The notes under the pieces: model-generated | The model's input: the letters and a program-made list of their open reading frames with translations, nothing else | Told to the model about the DNA's origin: nothing | Database searches by the model: none | Source: Cytophagaceae bacterium | GTDB taxonomy: Bacteria; Bacteroidota; Bacteroidia; Cytophagales; Flexibacteraceae | Direction: 5' to 3' | Assembly: GCA_027485575.1 (NCBI GenBank) | Contig: JAIXQU010000054.1 | Coordinates: 1 to 38,873, forward strand | DNA length: 38,873 nucleotides | Translations under genes and position numbers: made by a program | Part shown: positions 19,983 through 27,607 of the stretch, piece after piece | Layout: each line of letters begins with the position of its first letter | How positions within the stretch are numbered: position 1 is the stretch's first letter

Positions 19983-20810
19983 ATGACCCGAAGAATACTT
20001 ACTATTTTACTTGTTAATTTAATCACCTTCAGCGCCATTGCGCAAAATTTAACTTATTATGTACTGACCATGAAAGGCTCTGTAATAAGTAAAAATATGG
20101 GGCGGGAATACCAGACAGGCGACATCCTGACTACGGATGATGAACTTACTTTTAAGGGAGAAACCGATATGGTGGGGCTCATCAGGTCCGATGGAAAACG
20201 ATTTGTTTTAAAAAATTCAAAAGAAAAAAAAGGAGCACGGATAAATTATGATGATGCCAAAATGATTGGCAAAACCAGGGTAGAATGGAAAAATCTGACT
20301 CTTAACACTGTCGATGACCTAAGAGAATATTTCTGTGAATCACCTTTTATATTTCTGGATTCAGTAGCTAAAATCAGAATCAACCAAAAGACTTTTGCCC
20401 AAAATGGCGCCCAGTTTTTTTATTTTCATTTTCTCTGGAACAACAGAGGCAAGGTTGAAACGGTTGATAAGAAACTTGAATCCAAAAAGGATACCCTTAT
20501 TTTAAAGCAATCCTCTATTTTCATGGTAGACAAAAAACCTATTGCCCAAAAAGATATAAGTGAATATACTTTAATGTATTATAACAGAGGCGAATTACTC
20601 CGGTTGGGTCTTTTTAATGTTGTTTTTCCGGACCAGGAAAAAATGAAACAGGAAATAAAAATCATGGTAGACATCTACAACAAGAACAATATATCACCAA
20701 AAATTATCCAGGGCGATTGCGAGGCATATATTCGTCAGTTTTATGGTGGCATTGACAAAATCAATCTTGTCCATTGGTTGAAAGTCAATATGGGCGTACC
20801 TGAAAAGTAA
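19983..20810 (+). CDS. Uncharacterised exported protein with FecR-like N-terminal strand pattern
   Basis: The protein has 275 residues, with a signal peptide at about 1-20 (MTRRILTILLVNLITFSAIAQ). Residues 25-90 (VLTMKGSVISKN...YQTGDILTTDDELTFKG...GLIRSDGKRFVLK) resemble the short beta-sandwich seen in FecR-type domains: a K-G-x-V strand, then a G-D-x-L turn, then a D-G-x-R-x-x-L strand. The rest is mixed alpha/beta with no recognised motif. A conserved hypothetical Bacteroidota exported protein is the safest description. Its 3' end converges on the dam gene with a 32-bp gap. Confidence 0.75.
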   Translation: MTRRILTILLVNLITFSAIAQNLTYYVLTMKGSVISKNMGREYQTGDILTTDDELTFKGETDMVGLIRSDGKRFVLKNSKEKKGARINYDDAKMIGKTRVEWKNLTLNTVDDLREYFCESPFIFLDSVAKIRINQKTFAQNGAQFFYFHFLWNNRGKVETVDKKLESKKDTLILKQSSIFMVDKKPIAQKDISEYTLMYYNRGELLRLGLFNVVFPDQEKMKQEIKIMVDIYNKNNISPKIIQGDCEAYIRQFYGGIDKINLVHWLKVNMGVPEK

Positions 20811-20842
20811 AACGGAGGATTTTGCTATTAAAGCTCTGGAAA

Positions 20843-21694
20843 CTAATAATTCCAGATTAGGACTTCATCTACCTCACCTCTCTGGCTACCGACAGAGTTA
20901 ATGGCACGATTGGCTTTAACAAATTTAATGTTGTAATTCCTGTATTGGTCGGTAATGAATTTTGCCGATGAATTGGAAAGCAAAAATTTCACTCCTTTTG
21001 CATGCAGGAGGTCGCAGCATTCTCTGAGTCTGATTTGTTCCTTCTCATCCCATCCCCCTTGGACATAGCCTGTAAAATTTGAACTTTTAGAAACCGGTTG
21101 GTAAGGAGGGTCTAAATAAACAAAGGATTTATCATCGGTTTTTTCCAGAACCTCAGCAAAATCAAGATTTAAGATTTCAATATTGGCCTGGTTCAGATAT
21201 TGACTATCTGCCCGCAGCGTAGATTCATTGATGAAGTTTGGGGTTTTATACCTACCAAATGGAACATTAAAATACCCGGCCTTGTTTACCCTGTATAAGC
21301 CATTGAAGCAGGTTTTGTTCAGGAATAAAATTCTGGAGGCCCGCTCGACATCCGATAAATTTTCCAGGCCAGGATTGCGGTCCAATTCCCTTATTTTATA
21401 AAAATAATCCCGATCGTTTTTATGCTTTTTTAAATGAGCTATAAGTTCTTCCACATCGTCCCTGACTACTTTGTAAACGTTGACCAGTTCCGTATTAAAA
21501 TCATTGATAATTACCCTTTTTGGTTGTAAATGAAAAAGAACTGCCCCACCCCCAATGAAAGGTTCGATATATTGAAGGTCTTCCATTTTATCAGGCAGAT
21601 GTTGTAAAATGGTGGGCATCAACTGTCGCTTCCCTCCTACCCATTTCAGGAAAGGCGCAACCTTTATTTTCTTGATGAGACTTTCTTTTAACAA
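20843..21694 (-). CDS. dam: D12-class DNA adenine-N6 methyltransferase (Dam/DpnM type), solitary
   Basis: The protein has 283 residues. The AdoMet-binding motif is FLKWVGGK (15-22) with EPFIGGGA (44-51), the catalytic motif IV is DPPY (195-198), and a C-terminal GEVDEVLIWNY follows. This order (motif I, X-like start, then IV) is the alpha group of adenine methyltransferases; Dam and M.DpnIIA members methylate GATC, and that specificity is inferred only by family. The start is TTG at 21694: the frame upstream reaches a stop with no ATG. No endonuclease gene is adjacent on either side: a secreted protein lies downstream and about 900 bp of non-coding DNA lies upstream. It therefore looks like a solitary regulator or maintenance methylase, or the survivor of a lost restriction pair. 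Confidence 0.9.
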   Translation of the reverse strand: MLKESLIKKIKVAPFLKWVGGKRQLMPTILQHLPDKMEDLQYIEPFIGGGAVLFHLQPKRVIINDFNTELVNVYKVVRDDVEELIAHLKKHKNDRDYFYKIRELDRNPGLENLSDVERASRILFLNKTCFNGLYRVNKAGYFNVPFGRYKTPNFINESTLRADSQYLNQANIEILNLDFAEVLEKTDDKSFVYLDPPYQPVSKSSNFTGYVQGGWDEKEQIRLRECCDLLHAKGVKFLLSNSSAKFITDQYRNYNIKFVKANRAINSVGSQRGEVDEVLIWNY

Positions 21695-21973
21695 AACTGC
21701 TTTGCCTAATCGGCTGTTTTTAAGAACTTTAATTATGAAATGCTTATAACCTGATTAACCGAAGAATAGGTCAAACGATTTGCCAAATATCCTTAAAAAA
21801 TCGTATCGCTACCCATCACAGTTCATTTTCTATTCCTGCATGGGTGGGTGTCTCACTTCAGGTCCCTCGCAGGGCATAATTTTCAGACCACTTCCCTGTG
21901 ATGGCAAATGTTACATTTCTGGATATGCGGATACAAGTATGCGACCAAAATCAACATCCTAAATCAAATTGAC

Positions 21974-22147
21974 GCAAAACTAAGTTTTGCCAACACCCCG
22001 ACGTAAAGAAACTTTACGCTGGACAACGGGTTGGCTTTTCGTCGTTATTGGGTCTTTATGCCAAAGGCATACAGGTTGCCCAACAACTCGAAATAGATAA
22101 AAATTCACTACCAACAAAGATGCGCTTGGAAAAGAGTTATTGTTGGT
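21974..22147. repeat. Cluster of short hairpins with 3-nt loops
   Basis: There are three perfect inverted repeats with three-base loops in 100 bp: GCAAAAC/TAA/GTTTTGC (21974-21990), CGTAAAG/AAA/CTTTACG (22002-22018) and TATGCC/AAA/GGCATA (22057-22071). An outer pair, GCCAAC (21989-21994) and GTTGGC (22030-22035), encloses the second hairpin. A further pair, ACCAACAA (22110-22117) and TTGTTGGT (22140-22147), has a 22-nt loop. This looks like a folded RNA or single-stranded DNA element. Confidence 0.8.
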
Positions 22148-22190
22148 GAAAAGATCTATAATGGAAAAACTTATTTCAGAACGAGACACA

Positions 22191-22298
22191 GTTTCAAAAT
22201 CACCGTTTCAAAAAAATCGAAACGATAAATTTGAAACAGTCTTTGTTTCAAAAAAATGGTTTCAAAAAAATTGAAACAGCAAATTTGAAACAACTTTA
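22191..22298. repeat. Two tandem copies of a 54-bp repeat built of GTTTCAAA/TTTGAAAC
   Basis: Copies at 22191-22244 and 22245-22298 agree at about 42 of 54 positions. In each, GTTTCAAA occurs twice at 14-bp spacing (22191, 22205; 22245, 22259) and is followed by GAAAC and AAATTTGAAACA. The half-sites are reverse complements, so each copy can fold or could bind a symmetric protein. Confidence 0.85.
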
Positions 22299-22595
22299 AC
22301 TTTAAATTTGAAAAACAAAAATTCAGAAAATAATGTCCAATGGTACTTCATATTAGAAAAATATGCATTGATTCTTAAAGAAGAGACCCTGGCTAAGGCA
22401 GTTAATAGTGTAGAGTTGTGAATTTACGAATTGACAAAAAACGTAAATGCATCATAACTTAGGCTCACGAATTGAATTAAAGATTTTCAATTCAACTTAA
22501 GCTTAGAATTTTTAAGACTGGAATAATGCCATTTTCTAACATTACCAATTAGGTTTTTCAAACCAAAAATCAGATTTTATAAAAAAACAAATCCC

Positions 22596-23747
22596 TTACA
22601 TTTTCACCCAGGCTGCATTCTTCTCCGACGAAGCAACTACCGCATTTATAAACTTCATTCCCCTCAATCCATCCTCCACAGTTGGAAAATTGATGGCAAA
22701 TGGAAGGCCTTCAGACTTCAACCTCATCACTTGTGCAAATTCTCTGTACAAATTTGCAAATGCCTCTAAATAACCTTCCGGATGACCTGCCGGCAACCTT
22801 GAGGCGGATGTAGATTCTCCAAACAAATAGCCATTGTTTCCTCCTGCCCGGTAGGTTTCCATGGGCTTATCCAAATGTTTTACCAAAAGGGAATTGGGTT
22901 CGGTTTGCAACCATTCCAATCCTGCCTTCTCCCCATAAATCCTGATTTTCAAATTGTTCTCCTCACCAACTGATATTTGGCTTGCCATCAAAACACCTTT
23001 TGCACCTCCCTTGAAACGGAGCAAAACCGTGCCATCGTCATCCAGTTTTCTTCCGGCCACAAAGGTTGTCAGGTCTGCGGCCAATTCATCAATTTCCAAA
23101 CCTGTTATAAATTCAGCCAGGTTTTCTGCGTGGGTCCCAATGTCTCCAATGCAACCTGCCTTGCCGGAACGGGAAGGGTCTGTCCGCCAGGCTGCCTGCT
23201 TCTGGCCTTCATTTTCCAGAAAAGTTGAAAGCCAGCCTTGCGGATATTCTACCACAACCTTCCTGATTTCTCCCAAAACTCCCGCATTAACCATGGCTTT
23301 CGCCTGCCTCACCATGGGATAGCCTGTGTAGTTGTGGGTCAGGCAGAAAAGCCTTCCGGTTTCCTCCACTATTTTCTTTAACTCAACGGCCTCTTCAAGA
23401 CTAAAGCTCAGGGGTTTATCGCAAACCACATCAAATCCATTTTCAAGCGCCATTTTCGCGGGTCCGAAATGCACATGGTTTGGAGTGACAATGGAAATAA
23501 AGTCCATTCTTTCGTTTTCAGGAAGATTTTTTTCTTTTAAAATCATTTCCTCATAACTGCCATAAACCCGGTTTTCGGACAAAAACAAAGATTTACCTGC
23601 CTCTACCGACTTTAACGGGTCTGAACTGAAAGCCCCGCAAACCAATTCTATCTGGCCATCTAAACGTGCAGCAATTCTGTGGACATTACCAATAAAAGCG
23701 CCAGGTCCTCCTCCGACCATGCCCATCCTGAGTTTTCTGTTTTTCAT
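22596..23747 (-). CDS. Gfo/Idh/MocA-family oxidoreductase
   Basis: The protein has 383 residues from the ATG at 23747; an upstream in-frame TTG (23774) would add nine unconvincing residues. The N-terminus has the Rossmann dinucleotide-binding start KLRMGMVGGGPGAFIGNVH. A VTPNHVHFGPA block and the family CDKPLS motif (usual EKP/DKP, with the catalytic-site Lys) follow. Then comes GDIGTHAENLAEFITG, in which the GTH histidine is typical of the sugar-substrate members. The expected role is NAD(P)-dependent oxidation or reduction of a sugar or polyol derivative in the cytoplasm. It lies about 70 bp after the ABC permease gene on the same strand and may share its transcript, though no functional link is obvious. 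Confidence 0.92.
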   Translation of the reverse strand: MKNRKLRMGMVGGGPGAFIGNVHRIAARLDGQIELVCGAFSSDPLKSVEAGKSLFLSENRVYGSYEEMILKEKNLPENERMDFISIVTPNHVHFGPAKMALENGFDVVCDKPLSFSLEEAVELKKIVEETGRLFCLTHNYTGYPMVRQAKAMVNAGVLGEIRKVVVEYPQGWLSTFLENEGQKQAAWRTDPSRSGKAGCIGDIGTHAENLAEFITGLEIDELAADLTTFVAGRKLDDDGTVLLRFKGGAKGVLMASQISVGEENNLKIRIYGEKAGLEWLQTEPNSLLVKHLDKPMETYRAGGNNGYLFGESTSASRLPAGHPEGYLEAFANLYREFAQVMRLKSEGLPFAINFPTVEDGLRGMKFINAVVASSEKNAAWVKM

Positions 23748-23816
23748 GGGATACTCAAAAAAACTGTTTGACAATGAAATGTTAAAATTCTAAAAAAAGC
23801 TGTGGATTAATAAATC

Positions 23817-25085
23817 CTAATGCCCTCTGATAATTTCTACAGGGTCTATTTTGGAAGCTTTGAGGGCTGGAAAATACCCGGCCAAAGCGGTTGTGCCCAA
23901 AGCAAAGGCAAATCCAGCCGCATAAAACATAGGGTCAAAATTAATGGTCAGGTGATCCAGTGTAACCAATCCAGCCAGTTTCACTTCGATCTTGGAAGCA
24001 ACAAAACTGGCCAGCCAGCCATGGGCAAGACCTAGAATCCCACCTACAAAACCAATCACTATCGCCTCCACCATAAATATATTCCGGATATCCCGGTTCT
24101 TATACCCAATTGATTTTAGCACGGCGATATCCGTCATTTTTTCATAAATCATCATCATAAGGATGTTGAAAATCCCGAATCCCGCAACAATCAAAATAGA
24201 AGTAATAACCAGATAGGTAGCAATATTTTGAATTTTAAAAACAGAAAAAACGTTGGCATTGGCTTCTTTCCAGCTTTGGGCTTTAAGACCAAAAAGACGA
24301 TTCAGATCATCGCTCATGGCATCGGCTTTTTCCACATCTTTAAGCTTCATATTCACATCGGTGATATAGAGCTTGTCTTTGTTCATCAGCTTCTGTGCAA
24401 TCCGGATATTGACCATTGCCCTGTTGTCATCAATGGTAGTGATGCCTGTGCTGGTGATGCTCACCACTTTCATGTCGATTGAAGAAACCGTTGTTGCCAC
24501 AGTAATTACATCCTCAATGCTGGCGCCCAACTTATCGGCAACGCCTTTGCCTAAAATAATTCCGTTGTTGATTACATTCAATCTTTTCAAATCACCGGCA
24601 ATCTGGTCTTTGTGTAAATTAAAAAGGGCATCTTCTTTGTCTATTTCAACACCGGAAATAGAAACCGGAATTTGCTTTACCCCTGCTTTGACAATGGCCT
24701 GGGTGGCCACATTGGGTGCAACCCCCAAAACCCCGGGCATTTTGCTCAGAATTTCTATGATTCCGGATGAATTCCTGATCTTTTTATCAATCTCTTTCTG
24801 CTTCTGATTTCTGACAACAACCATCTGGCTATCGTCATTGTAAATTTTACTTAAAATGGAAGGTGGATTTTTATCAGGTTCATTGTACAAGTGGACATGC
24901 GGTGAATTGTTTACAATCTTGTCCAGCATAAAGATTTGCAAACCAGTAATCAATCCAGCCTGAAAAATAAAAACCGTAATCCCAAACATGACACCAAGCA
25001 TAGCCACAGCCGTTTGCCTCTTTTTGCTCATCAAGTGAACAAAGGCTATCCTTAAAACCGGTCGGTTGGCAAACTTGGATATCAT
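23817..25085 (-). CDS. MacB/FtsX-type ABC transporter permease
   Basis: The protein has 422 residues. A first membrane segment near residues 28-50 (TAVAMLGVMFGITVFIFQAGLI) is followed by a long periplasmic MacB-like domain (about 55-285). Three more membrane segments follow within the FtsX-like C-terminus (about 290-410), with the typical MIYEKMTDIAVLKSIGYKNRDI loop and a final FPALKASKIDPVEIIRG box. These proteins work with a cytoplasmic ATPase and a periplasmic fusion protein to drive export or lipoprotein release. The start ATG overlaps the stop of the fusion-protein gene by 4 bp (ATGA), so translation is coupled. No ATPase gene is in this window. Confidence 0.92.
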   Translation of the reverse strand: MISKFANRPVLRIAFVHLMSKKRQTAVAMLGVMFGITVFIFQAGLITGLQIFMLDKIVNNSPHVHLYNEPDKNPPSILSKIYNDDSQMVVVRNQKQKEIDKKIRNSSGIIEILSKMPGVLGVAPNVATQAIVKAGVKQIPVSISGVEIDKEDALFNLHKDQIAGDLKRLNVINNGIILGKGVADKLGASIEDVITVATTVSSIDMKVVSITSTGITTIDDNRAMVNIRIAQKLMNKDKLYITDVNMKLKDVEKADAMSDDLNRLFGLKAQSWKEANANVFSVFKIQNIATYLVITSILIVAGFGIFNILMMMIYEKMTDIAVLKSIGYKNRDIRNIFMVEAIVIGFVGGILGLAHGWLASFVASKIEVKLAGLVTLDHLTINFDPMFYAAGFAFALGTTALAGYFPALKASKIDPVEIIRGH

Positions 25086-26182
25086 CTTTTATACACCTCG
25101 TCTTCCGGTGATAATCCCTTTAAAACCTCAATAAACTCAACATTGCCAACACCAAGCTCTACCTTTATCTTTTGCTTTTTGCCTTCTCCCCTGGTTTTTA
25201 TGGTTACAGAATCATTGCTGAGATAATATCGTGGGATAACCAGAGCTCCTTTCTTTTTCTGGTTGATGATGTTAGCCTCAAGGGTAGCGCCTGCATACAT
25301 ACTGATTCCATCTGGCAAATTGATGGATGCCATTACTTTAATGCTTTTGTTGGTACTGCTGATTTTAGGATAAACCTCTTTGATGCTACCTTCCAGAAAT
25401 AAATTTGGATAGGCCTCTGTCTGGTAAATGACTTCCTGATTTTTGGCAAGATAATGGATATCAGCCTCATCTACCATCAATTCAACTTCATAGTTGTCTA
25501 TTCTGCCAAGCTCCATCACAATCTGTTGGGGTGTAAAATACTCACCTTGTTTCCCACTGATGTCATACACCTTTCCCTTTACTGCAGAAAAATAGGTAAA
25601 ATCATTGGAGTTTGATTGCTGGGCTTTGTAAAGATTTTGGGCGTTTTTTACTTCTGTGGATAGTCTTTCTCTTGTAGCTGCAAGGGAAGATTTGGCCTTT
25701 TGAAGGGTTTGCTTTGAAGCCAGATACTGGGCTTTTGCTTGCTCCAGTGCTACTTTGGTTGTGGCATTACTTTCTGATAACCCTTGAACACGTTCAAAAT
25801 TTACGGAATCGAGTTCCATTTTTTCCCGGGCCAGATTGACGTCTTGTTTTACAGAAGACATAAAGGCGGAATTTTCAGAAGCATTTAAAGTAGCCAAATC
25901 CAGGTTGTTTTTTGCCGTGGCTACGTTAAAATTGGTTACCTCAGATTTCATCGCAAAAAGCGGTTCACCCACATTCACGGTGTCGCCCACTTTGACATAG
26001 ATTTCCTTTATGTAACCTGGTATGCTCACATTTAGCCTGTAATAATCCACCGGAAAGATTTTTCCTGATGCATAAACTGCTTGTGTGATATCCTTTAAAA
26101 CCGGATGGGTCTTGTCTTCCTTATCACCACAAGATCCCAAAATAGAGAAGAATAATATGCCTGAGATGGCTTTGAAATTCAT
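25082..26182 (-). CDS. HlyD/MacA-type membrane fusion lipoprotein
   Basis: From the ATG at 26182 the protein has 366 residues, with a lipoprotein signal ending LGSC at Cys18. This start is preferred over a GTG at 26269, which would put 29 polar residues before the signal. After Cys come a lipoyl-like half (YASGKIFPVDYYRLNVSIPGYIKEIYVKVGDTVNVGEPLF), a long alpha-helical hairpin rich in Gln/Ala/Lys (about 90-180), a second lipoyl half (FTYFSAVKGKVYDISGKQGEYF), and a beta-barrel domain ending GLSPEDEVYKR. It should sit in the inner or outer membrane facing the periplasm and link the permease encoded next to it to an outer channel. It shares a divergent promoter region of about 90 bp with the amidohydrolase-like gene. 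Confidence 0.9.
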   Translation of the reverse strand: MNFKAISGILFFSILGSCGDKEDKTHPVLKDITQAVYASGKIFPVDYYRLNVSIPGYIKEIYVKVGDTVNVGEPLFAMKSEVTNFNVATAKNNLDLATLNASENSAFMSSVKQDVNLAREKMELDSVNFERVQGLSESNATTKVALEQAKAQYLASKQTLQKAKSSLAATRERLSTEVKNAQNLYKAQQSNSNDFTYFSAVKGKVYDISGKQGEYFTPQQIVMELGRIDNYEVELMVDEADIHYLAKNQEVIYQTEAYPNLFLEGSIKEVYPKISSTNKSIKVMASINLPDGISMYAGATLEANIINQKKKGALVIPRYYLSNDSVTIKTRGEGKKQKIKVELGVGNVEFIEVLKGLSPEDEVYKR

Positions 26183-26272
26183 GAATTTAAACACCTGAAA
26201 AAGTTGCACAAAGGAGTGATTTTTTTTGGACAGGAATGATGCATTCGTACATTTTTTTACTTTTGACACACA

Positions 26273-27607
26273 ATGACCATGCCTACATCTATCTCCAAAT
26301 GTCTTTCCATTTGGCTAATTACTTGTTTAACAGTAGTTTCACAAGCTCAAGTACCGACTCCAGGTAAATTATCGGCCAAGCCAGTTTTGATTAAAAATGC
26401 AATAATCCATATCGGAAACGGCTCAAAAATCGAAAATGGCATTGTCAAATTAGAAAAAGGAAAGATCATTTCCGTTTCAAAAACTCAAATTGGGTCGACA
26501 TCAAACGAGGATGTTTCGAAGTTTGAAGTAATTGACGCGAAAGGACAACATCTCTATCCAGGATTTATTTCCATGAACACTCCTTTGGGATTGGATGAAA
26601 TTGACGCGGTAAGGGCTACTTTGGATATGGCAGAAACCGGAAATGAAAATCCTAATGTACACACCTTACCAGCTTACAATACCGATTCCGACCTGATTCC
26701 GACCATCAGAAATAATGGCATCTTAATGGCTCAGATTTCTCCAAGAGGAAAGGAAATTATGGGCTTGTCTGCTGTAGTTCAGCTTGATGCGTGGAACTGG
26801 GAGGATGCTGCCATCAAACCTCGTGACGGTTTACATATGAACTGGCCATCAAAGTATAAAAACTCAGGTTGGTGGGCCGAGCCTGGCGCTGTTGAAAAAT
26901 CTAAAGAATCCGGAAAAGACATTGAAAGAATAGAAAAACTTTTCATCGATGCCCAGATGTACAACAGAAATAAAACCACGGGTTTAAATACGCGTTTGGA
27001 GACTATTAAGGAAGTACTTGAAGGAAAAATCGCCTTGTATCTCAATGCCCAATATGCAGCAGACATTGTTTCCGGTCTTCAATTTGTGGAAAGAATGAAG
27101 ATCCCAAAAGTAGTTTTGGTTACAAGCTCAGAGGTGCTTTCAGTAATGGAACTGGTAAAAACCAGAAAAATACCGGTTTTGCTTTCACGGATTCATAGTT
27201 TACCAATCAAACCAGAGGATCACCCCAATTTGCCTACAGAATTGCCCAAAAGATTACTTGACAACGGCATTTTATGTGCATTGACTTATGAAGGTGACAT
27301 GGAAATCATGGGCAGCAGAAATCTTGGTTTTTTGGCAGGAAGTGCTGCAAGAGAAGGTATTGACCCGGAAATTGCGCTTCAGTTAATTACCCTGAATTCA
27401 GCAAAAATTCTGGGTCTGGACAAGCAGATTGGAAGTATTGAAGTTGGGAAAGATGCCACTCTTTTCCTCAGCGAAGGCGATGCACTCGATATGAAATCAC
27501 AAAAGCTAAGTCAGGCCTGGATTCAGGGAAGACCCATTTCTCTAGAGTCAAAGCAAACGGCTCTATACCAGAAGTTTAAAAAAATGCTGGAAGAAGGTAG
27601 ATATTAA
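26273..27607 (+). CDS. Secreted amidohydrolase-like protein lacking the HxH metal motif
   Basis: The protein has 444 residues, with a signal peptide at about 1-25 (ending SQAQV). The amidohydrolase fold is recognisable: an N-terminal strand domain (KNAIIHIGNGSKIENGIVKLEKGKI), then KGQHLYPGFIS, and a C-terminal ALQLITLNSAKILGLDKQIGSIEVGKDATLFL block typical of imidazolonepropionase-like enzymes. In active members the segment after PGF reads IDxHxH; here it is I99-S100-M101-N102-T103-P104, so both first-shell histidines and the Asp are gone. The EIDAVRATLDMAETGNENPNVHTLPAYNTDSD stretch marks a Bacteroidota exported subfamily that I recall as having the same loss. It may be a binding protein or use other chemistry. 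A second ATG at 26279 is an alternative start. It converges with the GH3 gene, the stops overlapping in TTAA. Confidence 0.85.
   Translation: MTMPTSISKCLSIWLITCLTVVSQAQVPTPGKLSAKPVLIKNAIIHIGNGSKIENGIVKLEKGKIISVSKTQIGSTSNEDVSKFEVIDAKGQHLYPGFISMNTPLGLDEIDAVRATLDMAETGNENPNVHTLPAYNTDSDLIPTIRNNGILMAQISPRGKEIMGLSAVVQLDAWNWEDAAIKPRDGLHMNWPSKYKNSGWWAEPGAVEKSKESGKDIERIEKLFIDAQMYNRNKTTGLNTRLETIKEVLEGKIALYLNAQYAADIVSGLQFVERMKIPKVVLVTSSEVLSVMELVKTRKIPVLLSRIHSLPIKPEDHPNLPTELPKRLLDNGILCALTYEGDMEIMGSRNLGFLAGSAAREGIDPEIALQLITLNSAKILGLDKQIGSIEVGKDATLFLSEGDALDMKSQKLSQAWIQGRPISLESKQTALYQKFKKMLEEGRY

Larger units (their letters stand above)
21695..22595. other. 900-bp intergenic region with hairpins and a tandem repeat, no credible gene
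   Basis: No frame gives a convincing protein; the best fragments lack starts or known motifs. The stretch holds a cluster of short hairpins (21974-22147) and a 54-bp tandem repeat (22191-22298). Further right are weaker inverted repeats around 22425-22500, including GAATTGAA/TTCAATTC near 22473-22495. It may be the remnant of a mobile segment or a regulatory region for the flanking genes, which are both on the minus strand. Confidence 0.7.

Noticed and set aside
21780-21962. 60-codon open frame upstream of dam
   Set aside because: It has no recognisable family, no ribosome-binding or promoter evidence, and sits in a repeat-rich spacer.
21974-22035. Integron attC-type site
   Set aside because: The outer GCCAAC/GTTGGC pair is reminiscent, but the sequences do not match the RYYYAAC/GTTRRRY core, and no integrase or cassette array is present.
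22161-22274. 37-codon open frame across the GTTTCAAA repeats
   Set aside because: It consists mostly of the repeat itself and has no other support as a gene.
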